Assembly (NCBI RefSeq): GCF_945859685.1
Contig: NC_079147.1
Location: forward strand, 19,323,289 to 19,387,288
From: Eupeodes corollae
Taxonomy: Eukaryota; Arthropoda; Insecta; Diptera; Syrphidae
Direction: 5' to 3'
Length of the DNA stretch: 64,000 nucleotides
The notes under the pieces: model-generated
What the model saw: the letters and a program-made list of their open reading frames with translations, nothing else
What the model was told of the DNA's origin: nothing
Database searches by the model: none
Shown here: positions 55,080 to 64,000 of the stretch, in pieces
Numbering within the stretch: position 1 is the first letter of the stretch
How the letters are laid out: each line of letters begins with the position of its first letter
Program-made: the position numbers and the translations under genes

Positions 55080-56645
55080 AGGAACTTGGAGTTCTACAGA
55101 TCAATCTACCGTCAACCAGATTGCGATCGACGCCAGACACGCTTCCAGCATCATGCATGTCCGACCATCGACTATGACCACTACCTCGTTGTAGCTAAGG
55201 TAGCACTTCGGGTGTCCCAAATCAAAACATCTCATAGAGCTGCTTATAAGCTCTATGTGCAGAAGAGGTTAGATGAACAACGACTTCTCAGAAGATGTTG
55301 AGATGTTTAATAGCACGAATGAAGTTCGAAAGTTTTATGAACAGTTGAAACGAAGTTGAGGATATGGAAGGACCACTTTTGCAGACTGTATAACGTTGAC
55401 GACGAACCGAATTCCGTTATCAAGCAGGATGATCCATATAAGATAGTCGACGAAAACCAACAATCCCATCCTCCCTATTTAGACGAAGTAAAGATTGCCA
55501 CATCTAAGCTGAAGTCTAAAAAAACCACTGAAGCGGATGGCTTAAATTCCCATCTCTTTAAAGCACCTAGAGATAAGTTGGTTTGGAGCATGCACCAACA
55601 ATCTAAGAATACCAAATCGTCACCTACCATCTTTTCAAAGATTTTAAGGCCGCATATGCGAACATCTACAGGAACGAACTGCATAGAGCCATGTCTAGTT
55701 TTGACATCCCTGCCAAACTCGTCTGTTTGTGCAGGATGATTAAGGGAATTCACACTGCTCCATAAAGGTTGGAAACAACTTAACAGAACTTTTTGATGTT
55801 AAAAGAGGTTTTGGACAATGTGCTGCACTATATGCGATTTTTTTAACATCGTACTTGAAAGAATAGTGCAGAGCTCACACGTCAACACTAGAGGCACTAT
55901 CTTTCAAAAGACTGTCCAATTACTAGCATAGAACTCAGCGTGATGCCAATGGGGCTTTTATGAGTAAATGGGTGTAACGGTTAATGAGGCAAAACAAAGT
56001 ACATGTGGTCGTCAAGAAAGGAGATACAACACCGACGTCTTGGTCAAAACGTCACCATCGACAGACGTAACTTTGAGGTACTCAAGGCCTTTGTCTACCT
56101 AGGCTCCGCTGTAAACGCAGAAAACAACACCAGTGCTGAGTTCAAACGAAGAATAACTATTGCCAACCGCTGTTTCTTTGGACTAAGAAACCAATTGAGT
56201 GGAAAAACCGTGATTCGAAGAACCAAAGTGTCGCTATATAAGACCCTCATCATCACCGTCCTGCTATACGGTGCAGAAGCATGGACTTTGACAAAAGCGG
56301 ATGAAAGCACCTTAGGTCGTTTCAAGAGAAAAGTTCTTCATGTGATTTACGGTCCCATATGCATTGAAGTGTAACGGAGGAGAAGATGGAACGACGTAGA
56401 CTTAGCCAGAAGGGTAAAAGTCCAACGACTAAGATGGCTGGGTAGCGCACGGAAACCAATGCTCCGGCCCGGAAAGTTCTCGAATTCACACCCACAGGAC
56501 AGCGCAGTAGAGGAAGACCGCTAATCAGGTGGCGCTTGTGACCCCTCCAACTAAGAGCGTGAAACTGGATACATCTAGCTGGGGAACTAGCGAGACGGAG
56601 AAGTTTTTTTGGTGAGGCCCTAGTTCATAAAAGACTGTAGCACCA
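55080..56645 (+). pseudogene. LINE family A, copy 2, with 3' tail
   Basis: The end of the endonuclease is at 55085-55230 (STVNQI, DARHASSIMHVR, YDHYLVVAKVALRVSQIK). The linker is RIWKDHFCRLYNVDDEP and DEVKIATSKLKSKKTTEADG then LNSHLFKAPRDKLVW (55356-55600). A deletion then joins to HLFKDFKAAYANIYRNELH then RAMSSFDIPAKLVCLCR (55630-55740), the RT palm. FDVKRGF and VNTRGTIFQKTVQLL lie near 55790-55925. The YADD box is missing. The C-terminal NFEVLKAFVYLGSAVNAENN, KRRITIANRCFFGLRNQL and VLLYGAEAWTLTKADEST (56060-56310) is an open stretch. The 3' end (56602-56645) has GAGGCCCTAGTTCATAAAAG then ACTGTAGCACCA, matching the SINE tail. Confidence 0.78.
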
Positions 56646-56699
56646 TTACAATCTTTGAAAAAATCATTACTGGACAACTTTATTTTGCTGTTATAATTG

Positions 56700-57545
56700 T
56701 TTTGTCTCTCAAACTACATGGCTTTGTTAAAGATCGCTCAATCATTAGAAACTTTTGACTTTTTACTAATTATTGCATTAAAAAAATTTAACAAGGTTGG
56801 TAAATTGATGTTTTGTATACTGATTTTTTGAAGGCTTTTGATCGTATTCACCATCGATTTACTTGGCGAAGTTTTTTTTCAAATCGTTAAGTTTTTATTT
56901 GTGTGAAAGAAAACAAGTGCTTCAAATTGATGGGCTCTCTAAGAGTGTTATCAGGGCTACCGCAGGGTAGTTACTTAGGCCCCTGTTCATATTTTTGTTT
57001 AATGATTTCCCGATTTTTCGGCCATATTTAAAGATTGGCAATGTTCAATGTACTCCGATGATGTTAAATTAGTTTCAGATAAATTCTCAGTTTGTTGGTT
57101 CCTACAACAGGATATTCAAGGTTTCTTGAATCGGTGTGAATATAATCATTCAAAATCATTCTAAGAAATACATTTTGAATATAAGTTTTTTGATAAAATA
57201 CTTCTTAGAGTTGAAACTATCTTGGAGTAATGTTCAATACAAAACTCGGTTTTAGTGATCATATATTGATTATATTATCACTTAAGGTAATTTAACGCAA
57301 GGTTTTTTAAAGCGAAATTCGAAAAAATACATACACTCTAAGGACAATTTTTATGTTTTGGTTTTGCCCTTTTACAGGATCTTAAGAATTAAAAGAATAC
57401 AAAAAAAATATGTATGCGTTTTGCTATAAGAAAACTTAACTAGTCGAGATAATTGCCTGACTGTCCTTCTAGATGGGCTCAGATTTATTTGAATACGCTT
57501 AAATGTAGAATATTTCAATGTTCATTATTTATAAAATATACTTTC
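56700..57545 (+). pseudogene. Jockey-like LINE RT relic
   Basis: RT motifs across several frames: HGFVKDRSIIRNF (56728), LDVLYTDFLKAFDRIHHRF (56805-56860), RVLSGLPQGSYLGP (56945-56985; LPQG motif), FLFNDFPIFRPYLKI, then MYSDDVKLVSDKFSV (57047-57095), where the usual YADD reads YSDD. QQDIQGFLNRCE, LGVMFNTKLGFSDH (57222-57260) and a decayed thumb follow to about 57540. It directly follows LINE family A copy 2. No end repeats seen. Confidence 0.7.
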
Positions 57546-58264
57546 GATTATAAAATACTTTCGATTATAAAATAAATTCAATCGAACTACTTTACCTTAT
57601 GCTTATTTATATTTCCGAAAGAAGTTTAAGGGAGAGTTGAGAAGTTTGTGACCTTACATAAAACAAATTAGGGATTTTATGAACCTATTACTCCTCTGTC
57701 CAGTTTTTTTTTTAAATTTATTCTACTCAGAAGTTTAATAACAAATTATAATATATGATTGGTTGAATCTTTTTGCATTTTATCTTAATTTGGCATTTTA
57801 TTACTTTTTATTATATCTGTGCCAATAAGTTAAAACAGCTTAAGTCAATTTTTACCATTTTTAAGTATGATCAAATAAAGTTTTGCGAATTATTTTCTCA
57901 AGACTTTTTTGGTGATTACTCAAAAACTGGGGTGGAATCGGCTAAGGTAATTGTTGATAAATGACAATCAAAATGATCGAATTTGATCTACGTAAGGTAG
58001 ACCAAAAAAATGTGATAGTCGTTTTCAAACAAATATGTTTATTCCGAATAGAGCTACCAGACGCTTACACAAACGACTGGAAAATTTTCTTAGTTCACTT
58101 TGTTTCTTTTAAAAAACACATTTTTGTGACCGACAAAGCTTACGACATTCGAAAAAAAATAAAAACTAAGATTTTTATTCAAAATCAGCCAATTTGAAAC
58201 TTTTATTTAGATATTTTATATGAATCAATTTAAAATTTCACCAAGGCAACATCGAACTTTGACA
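57546..58264 (+). other. two unrecognised short frames
   Basis: Frames at 57773-57964 (63 codons; hydrophobic start FILIWHFITFYYI) and 57961-58197 (78 codons; MTIKMIEFDLRKVDQKNVIV) overlap by four bases as TAAATGA. Neither translation belongs to a family I know. The second has a more protein-like composition (RIELPDAYTNDWKIFLVHF), but there is no further support. Confidence 0.2.
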
Positions 58265-58377
58265 ATTTGAATCTGAAATTCTTCAATCGAATTGAATTGA
58301 GTTGAATCATCGTACACAGACGGAATGAAAATGATAGTCAATTTGACTATTTGACTCGTCAGATTTGAGATTCAAAT
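58265..58377. repeat. small foldback, MITE-like (113 bp)
   Basis: ATTTGAATCTGAAAT (58265-58279) is inverted at 58363-58377 as ATTTGAGATTCAAAT (one mismatch). Inside is a perfect palindrome, TAGTCAATTTGACTA (58335-58349). Part of the interior is repeated, inverted, at 11124-11202. Confidence 0.5.
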
Positions 58378-58416
58378 AGAAGTCGTGGTATGATTTTTCA
58401 ATAACAGGCCGTAGTT

Positions 58417-59300
58417 CTAACAAGTATTTTTTCTTTTCTTTGCTGATGATATTAGGCCCCGAGTAACAAATTGGAATTTCATCAACGCCCGCTTTTTAAT
58501 GTTAAGATATTGAAATTCTTTGTTTTCATCAAGGCTTGGTTTACATTTTATAGTTCCGAAATCATTGTTAAAACGCAACCATTTAACTTCTTGCCAAACA
58601 AACTTTGTCTTGCCTTCGGATGTTTTGCGCCAAATAAATGTTTCCTTTGACATCTTTGCAAAGTCGAGGAAGTCTGTACGGGGCATTTCATAGACAATGA
58701 ATGTTTTTTTTCCAATCGATCTTACTAACTGCTACCAATCCTTTGGATGATTGATTTTTACTGAAGATACCTTTTTCTTCCTCTCAATATCAGCGTGGTC
58801 AACATCACACTCCATATGACATGAGTATGCCCAAGCACTAACAATTTGTGGTCAATTACATCAATGATTGAGTTCGTGCTAACAATTTCGAACATTGTAG
58901 CTACGTCTCCATTTTTGTTTTGACCCGCACAGCAATCACTATAGAAGATCAGGTGTTTAAGTATTTGGGATTGTTTTCAGGTGCTGAAACACACACAAAT
59001 CTATGTATGTCTTTGCCTCCACGGTTTGCAACGGATTCATCCCACATATAAAAATATGCTTGATTTGTTACACAGTCATGGATTGTTAGACCTACTTTTA
59101 ATGCTTGCTTTTTTTCAAAGTTTAAGGCTTTGTCAATCACGGGAATATCAAAAAAGATTATATTGAGAATATGTTGTAATATTTTTTGCTATTTCTAGAA
59201 CTTTTGTCTGATAGTTTTATTCATATCGTGACAAAATCGCTTTGTTTCTTGGGACGTAACTATCAGACTCTATCAATTTGATTTGAACCTTACATAGATC
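58417..59300 (-). pseudogene. DDE-type transposase-like protein relic (Sola-like)
   Basis: Minus-strand relic of a repeated insect protein. ALKVGLTIHDCVTNQAYFYM then WDESVANRGGKDIHRFV (58990-59110); a broken YSDCCAGQNKNGD (near 58925); VIDHKFLVLGHTHMECDVDH then ADIERKKK (58780-58870); INHPKDW.QLVRSIGKKTFI then VYEMPRTDFLDFAKMSKETF (58640-58760); and KFVWQEVKWLRFNNDFGTIK (58540-58600). The pattern D.C.GQNKN, GHTHMECD.DH..IE, HP.DW recurs in many insect genomes and looks like a DDE/D catalytic core. I place it near Sola-type transposases only tentatively. Two open frames (58417-58686, 58949-59140) are joined by a frameshifted middle. Confidence 0.6.
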
Positions 59301-60584
59301 AAAATAGCTGATATTTAATGTCATTTATTAAAAACTACCTAAGACAATTCCATCCCTGGCTTATTTCAGGTTGATATTTGTAACCAAAACTTCATTCTTA
59401 CAAAATTAAAGGTTACTTGCTATAGGAAACCTGCCTACTTTCATTCTTCGATGTAATTACACCTATTACAATATAATTTTATCAAGTTTTTCGGAAACGT
59501 AATAAGCAATTATTATTACCTCATTTTTACCACATTGTCTTGAGAAAAAGAGTTAATTTATTACTTTCCTATAATTGATTATTAAACTCTTCTGTTTGAA
59601 AAAAAAACAAACAAACAAACTTGTAGTTAAGGTAGTAAGTAGGTAGTTAATTATTTAACTACTTAGAGTATCTACTTTTTTAGACAGGAAAGAAACTTAT
59701 CTAACCTGATGTTGTTCTTTACAAAAAATTTAATTAAATTTGCATATCCATTACCACCTGCAATGATAAATATTTTATATTGGTGATTCTTTATATTAAT
59801 GGCTTAATTTTATCATACATATTTTTTATGTTACTTGTACTAAGTAAGTTCATATGCTAGTACATTACCTACTGCGTCACAAATCTTTAAAAATGACGCA
59901 AATCAATAATTTCTTTATTCTTTGATTTTATCGAAACGAAGGTTGATAGACATGAATTAAATATGATTACATAAAGTTCTTAAGAATATCCGTAGTGGGT
60001 AGGTTAGGAAACATGGAAACATTACTTGCTGAATAGAACTTGTATTTTGTACTTAGATTAAACGTGTAGTTCCCAGCATTTCCTAGCGTAACTTGCTATG
60101 AACATTTTTTTAACTTGTTCGAGTTTACAGCTAAAAATCTATACTTTAAAGAATAAAGCCCCGGAAAAACTTAAGTGATCTCAGTGGAAAAAACTGATAA
60201 CATGGTTTGCGTTGTGCAGAACAAGTCAAATGATAAAATTGACAACCTTGAGCATGAGTATTTTATTTGCCATAGGTATGACGTATAAGCAGTCAACATA
60301 TTGGTAACAAATTTAAACAGATATGTACTTTAAGAGATTAATAACCTTCATAGTCAAGGAAAATAAGTTATTCACTTCGAAATTCTGAAAAAGCTGAGTT
60401 TTGGTGGCGAACTTTATTTTGTCCTTAAACCATGTTGCGAATCTAGAGTTAAAATGTAGCTTCCATATAGAAATCTTTCCAAAAACAAATTTAGCAAAGT
60501 ATTTTAGTTGAGTGGTACGTAGCTCTAGCTTATATTTCATATTTTTGTTTCATAGTGTACATATTTGTGCTGTTAAAATTTAGC
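59301..60584. other. no gene seen
   Basis: AT-rich spacer with AACAAACAAACAAAC near 59607 and GTAGTTAAG-type runs. The minus frame at 60313-60540 is unrecognised and may lie beyond the truncated copia end. Confidence 0.35.
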
Positions 60585-61261
60585 GAACTGATAAATTGCT
60601 CGCCATACAAGAAGGCTGTTGATACATCAAACTGCATGAGATACATCTGTTCACTTGCAGCAATGCTAAGAACTGATCTTATGGTTCCCAACTTTGCTGA
60701 GGTTCTAAAAGTTTGACTGTAATCAACACCTTCTCGCTGAGTAAATCCTTTTCCTACAAGCCATGCCTTATATCGATCAATAGTGCCATATGTCAATTGC
60801 CAAGTTTGGTTTTCTTTCAATGACTGGATTTTTCTTTCCATAGCTTTCTTCCATTCAAATTTTTCTTTACTGTTGATGGCTTCTCGAAAAGTTTCTGGAA
60901 CTGTTGAAGAGTCTACAAAATCACATGCTGCTATTACAAAGTCTTCAAACTTCTGCGGTTTCTTGATAGTATTTAGATCTCTTAGAAATCTAACTTCGTA
61001 TTTTGCTGTTTTATTGTGATCTTCTATTTCACTAACTGGGCTGGAACTGGAATTACTGTTTCTCCCTGTTTCGTACTCATCCGAATATATGCTACTCTCT
61101 AAATTAATAGTTCTTTTTTCATCTCTTATTTCTTCAACGTTTTCGGGATCTGCAAGATTTTCTTGACGTTCTTCCTGTTCCGAACTTGTTCGAACGATAT
61201 CTCGGAAGGGAAGATTAACTGCATTTTCACATATAATCGCGTTTTTCCTGAAACTGCACAT
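60530..61261 (-). pseudogene. copia reverse transcriptase N-terminal half, truncated
   Basis: An open stretch with an acidic linker (EEIRDEKRTINLESSIYSDE) and FVIAACDFVDSSTVPETFRE. The RT start is EKFEWKKAMERKIQSLKENQ then TW, YKAWLVGKGFTQREGVDYSQ then TFRTSAKLGTIRSVLSIAAS, and MYLMQFDVSTAFLYGE (60585-60650, motif A; the family has KTAFLNGEL). After that the sequence (QFISSLNFNSTNMYTMKQKY) is no longer RT. The catalytic YVDD box and the rest are deleted. Confidence 0.82.
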
Positions 61262-61299
61262 CTCTTGAAAGAACTAACTTGTTCTGATCTTGAATAAAG

Positions 61300-62252
61300 A
61301 TTTGGTATCTTTCATTACCGTCATATCTCACAAGAAATCCTTTGACTGCTTTCTTGTCCATTTTCTGTCCCTTCTGAATGGGAATGTGGGTGTAACATGT
61401 GAATCCAATTATTCTCAAATGCTTTATCCTCGGCTTCTTCCCCATTCACAATTCGTACGGGCTTTTACCATCAACTATAGACTTTCCTGTCCTGTTCAAA
61501 ATATAAATATGTAGCAGTGTTTGTCAGCTCCACCCCAATTGCGTCTGGAAAGTTAGCTTCACTGTTCAAATACTTAAAGGTTCTTGCCATTTCAACTATA
61601 GTTCGGTTTTCACGATTAAAACTACCGTTTTGCTCTGGCGTATAGGGTGCTGTAAGTCTCTGTGTGATACTATTTGATCGTAGGATTTGCTTAAATTCAG
61701 AGTTAATGAACTGACCAAGATTGTCACTCAGTAGTTCCTTGATGGGATCTCCTAACATCTTGACATTTGCAATCACTTCCTTCAGAACATCTTTAACTTT
61801 TGAATTGTGTGCTATTGCAAATCCGTATCGAAACTTCGTAAAACTATCCTTAAAAATGACAAGGTATCTCCTCTTCTTCTATGAGTCACTGAAAGGTCCA
61901 CAAACGTCTGTAGACATCAGCTCACCAGGTGTTGTCGCTTTTCTTCTTGTTCCGAATGGAAGTCTATGAGCTTTACCGTATATACAAGGCTCACAAATAT
62001 TTTCGTTGAGCATGACTTATTTCCAAATTCTTTCTCAATCATTTGTTTGGCGTGTTTTTTGTCTTGATGGCCCATCGCTAATGGTAAAGTTGAAGTGTTG
62101 AGTCTTCTCCAACGGCTACATTCAACTGCAAATTCTTTCTTTATTGGTTTGATTGCTGCCTTATAAAGAGAACCATTTACTTGACTGTTTCCAAATAAAA
62201 CAATCTCTCCATTGATATCAAGCCAACTCCTTAGTGGTCGACTTGAAAACAA
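61300..62252 (-). pseudogene. copia integrase
   Basis: The pre-integrase zinc-binding segment MGHQDKKHAKQMIEKEFGNK (62045-62105) is followed, after a frameshift, by MSTDVCGPFSDS then a stop and KKRRYLVIFKDSFTKF (61850-61922; first catalytic D in STDVCGPF), KELLSDNLGQFINSEF (61700-61750; second D, the family DNGGEF reads DNLGQF) and APYTPEQNGSFNRENRTIVE then MARTFKYL (61560-61640; catalytic E in NRENRT). YELWMGKKPRIKHLRIIGFT and MDKKAVKGFLVRYDGNERY lie at 61310-61460. All three catalytic positions are present, but the frame is broken at three or more places. Confidence 0.82.
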
Positions 62253-62760
62253 TTCTCTGATTTCTGTCTTGAGCAGCTAATATGGAAAGTAAATTACGAG
62301 AATTAGAAGGTACATAATAAAAATCAGTAAATGTCACTTCTTTGTTATTGTGAGATGAAATAGCTCGAATGGTCCCTTTCCCAATAGCACTTGCACTAAG
62401 CATGTCCTTTCACAGCGGCTTGAATTTTGTGTGGACTGTCGAAATTTTCAAAATCAATGTACCAGTCTGAACAGTTGGTAACATGCCTTGTTGCACCGTT
62501 ATTAACCCACCAATCCGTCGTCTTGAAATCAGTAGCAAAAACATCGTTACGTATGGACATGAGAGATGTGTTGGTGTCAGCAAAATTGTGTGTACTTTTG
62601 TTAAACATCTTATCTTTGGTTGGTCTTCCTTCAGATATCCATCGCCTACAATCTCGCACTCAATGTCCTTTTTCTTGCAAAAATTACAAATATCTTCTCT
62701 TTTATTTCTTGATGTTCTTGGTCTTGGTACGAGTAAGTTTTCTTGTTTTCTTGAATCATA
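62218..62760 (-). pseudogene. copia zinc knuckle and aspartic protease
   Basis: The zinc knuckle reads CNFCKKK near 62670-62690, then after a frame change GH and VRDC (CX2CX4HX4C). It runs into RRWISEGRPTKDKMFN. The protease has DWWVNNGATRHVTNCSDWYI (62490-62550). The catalytic triad is normally D[S/N]GA; the usual aspartate reads N here (WWVNNGA), so it would be inactive. IGKGTIRAISSHNNKEVTFT then DFYYVPSNSRNLLSI (62280-62390) is the C-terminal half of the protease region. Confidence 0.75.
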
Positions 62761-62803
62761 TTTAACAACTAGCGCCTCTTGAGCTGAGTTGTCTGTTGTA
62801 CTG

Positions 62804-63321
62804 TTAACTCATCGAAAGTCTTGGCAATATATGTAAGACCTTACATACCAACATCATATCTGGAAGCATATTTTCACTCTTGGCTTTGAGTCTATTATTA
62901 AGTTCATTCCATAAACTCTTCAATTGTGCAATATGCGTGGAAACATCATTGCTTGTATTCCAGTTAAATGCAAAAATGTCGGTACACATTTTGAACATTT
63001 GATCCTTGGAAGTTGCTTCGAATTGCAAACGCAACGCTTCCCAAGAATCACGAGCTGTTTCTTGATCCATAATCTTCTGATAGAACTCATCAGTTACTGA
63101 GCTTGTGATCATGGACTTTGCATAGCTATTTGCTTCGGAAAGAAATTGTTCATTTCGCTTTGCTTCTTAACTGCTGCTTCTAAGGCTTCGGATTTCGTCA
63201 ATATCCCGTCAATAACGTCTATTGCTCCTTCATGGTAATCGAGTAAATCCCTTATCTTCCGTTTCCATATTGGCCAATCTGCTTCACCAGCCAAAGGTTT
63301 AATATGTTTCGAAAAATCCAT
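62804..63321 (-). pseudogene. copia gag, one frameshift
   Basis: Starts MDFSKHIKPLAGEADWPIWK then RKIRDLLDYHEGAIDVIDG. After a one-base frameshift near 63125 it continues MITSSVTDEFYQKIMDQETA, RDSWEALRLQFEATSKDQMF and WNTSNDVSTHIAQLKSLWNE, the gag-polypeptide domain of copia elements that builds the particle shell. The WPIWKRKIRDLL and W.ALR.QFEATSKDQ signatures are well kept. It ends with a stop after LPRLSMS, where the family reads on. Confidence 0.82.
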
Positions 63322-63325
63322 TAAT

Positions 63326-63599
63326 AAAAAGAATAAAAAGATTTTACGTTTATAAAATTGAACAATTATCTTTGAGTTTATTTTTCAGACTTAAAAAAAA
63401 ATTAAAAACCATATAAACTGAGCTTTGCTCAAAAACAAATTTGATTCGAAACTTAAAGTAACAAGTGCAGAAAGAAACAAGTATCAAATTAACATTAACT
63501 GAAAACTTGGTTTCAATAGTTTTCTCTTCGTTACTACGATTATTTCTTAAAATTAGGTAATATCGTTTTTGGTTCCTAAAATATTCGACTTGAAATAAT
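63326..63599. other. no gene seen; no LTR recognised
   Basis: AT-rich sequence upstream of the copia gag start. I saw no tRNA-complementary primer site or LTR end. Confidence 0.35.
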
Positions 63600-63985
63600 T
63601 TTTTAACGTTATTTTATTTACAAACCTTTAAATAATTGATACATTTTATTGAAATCGCTAGCGTCATTGGTATCTGAGATATTTGGGATCAGCTAAAATT
63701 TGAACTGATTTTTTAAAATTAATTTCAGTTTTTATCTGTAATACAACTTTTATTTAAAGTCGAAATCTTTACTGGTTCTTGAAATTTAAGTGACAAAAAT
63801 TTGTATCCCAAATGTAACGAAATACTGGAGTACGGACTCACGAACGTACGTACATACACATCACTCTAAAAATCTTTGATTTTTTGATAGGGACCTTAAA
63901 ACATCTAGAAACGTACAAATTTTCAATTTCACAAATTTAAAGGATGACAATAACAAGCTATGTTAAGTTATTTGCGAAAACCTTT
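63600..63985 (+). repeat. dispersed repeat R, 3' part, copy 5
   Basis: Matches the right third of R copy 3: GCTAGCGTCATTGG (counterpart of CTTTAGCGTTTCTGG), GATATTTGGGATCAGCTAAA, TTTACTGGTTCTTGAA, then GAACGTACGTACATACACAT (counterpart of the ACGT/CACG tract), CTAAAAATCTTTGATTTTTT, GATAGGGACCTTAAAAC and TGACAATAACAAGCTATG at the 3' end. It is more diverged than copies 1 and 3 and may continue past the window. Confidence 0.55.
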
Positions 63986-64000
63986 CTGGATCAACGCAAA

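Larger units (their letters stand above)
60585..63325 (-). mobile_element. copia (Ty1/copia) retrotransposon body, no LTRs seen
   Basis: A minus-strand element of about 2.7 kb with the copia order gag, protease, integrase, reverse transcriptase. It starts at the gag ATG (63321) and stops abruptly within the RT near 60590, before the catalytic YVDD box; RNase H is absent. No pair of long terminal repeats could be found. Sequence just upstream of gag (63326-63560) is AT-rich and passes into repeat R. It is therefore either an internal fragment or a copy whose LTRs have been lost. Confidence 0.8.

Noticed and set aside
60313..60540. Continuation of copia pol past the RT
   Set aside because: The translation has no RT or RNase H motif, and the reading frame before it has already left the copia sequence.
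62427..62782. Plus-strand frames of about 110 codons
   Set aside because: Antisense to the copia zinc knuckle and protease, which have clear family motifs on the minus strand.

Overview
This window looks like intergenic or intronic DNA from an insect, most likely a fly (Diptera). It is AT-rich, has no intact long open reading frame, and is packed with decayed animal mobile elements: LINEs of several lineages, a tRNA-derived SINE, Tc1/mariner-group, pogo, hAT and Helitron DNA transposons, and a copia retrotransposon. There is no operon structure, no CRISPR array, and no rRNA or tRNA gene that I can support. No host protein-coding exon was identified with confidence. Two GC-richer islands (about 9.84-10.50 kb and 21.30-21.86 kb) are candidate promoters or 5' non-coding exons of host genes.

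Layout. 0.5-2.8 kb: a minus-strand hAT transposase relic split by a 5'-truncated RTE-type LINE with a 9-bp target duplication. 4.7-5.8 kb: Jockey-like reverse transcriptase (RT) relic. 7.0-8.4 kb: Tc1/mariner 5'-end repeats, a SINE and a LINE 3' end. 11.8-13.7 kb: a SINE with a 13-bp duplication, then LINE family A copy 1. 15.1-18.8 kb: LINE relic, hairpin, and a dispersed repeat I call R, built of units of about 175 bp. 23.05-26.2 kb: another R copy, interrupted by a pogo transposon. 26.8-28.5 kb: transposase and LINE scraps. 30.6 kb: a hammerhead-ribozyme-like motif just upstream of a LINE fragment carrying an RNase H region; a second copy of that LINE lies inverted at 33.4-35.8 kb. 36.1-37.1 kb: three SINEs. 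37.7-46.5 kb: LINE, hAT (8-bp duplication), R, Tc1/mariner and Helitron relics. 48.5-53.5 kb: a cluster of mariner and Tc1/mariner relics, one carrying a pogo-type MITE. 55.1-57.5 kb: LINE family A copy 2 and a Jockey-like LINE. 58.3-59.3 kb: a foldback and a Sola-like DDE protein relic. 60.6-63.3 kb: a minus-strand copia body without recognisable LTRs, followed by the end of another R copy.

How the parts relate. The nesting gives relative ages: hAT before RTE; R before pogo; Tc1/mariner before the MITE. The SINE has the same 3' tail as LINE family A copy 2, which suggests the SINE was moved by that LINE's reverse transcriptase. Every transposase and RT gene seen here is broken, so the window is a graveyard with no active element.

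All family calls rest on reading translated motifs by eye. Boundaries without a target duplication are approximate to tens of bases.
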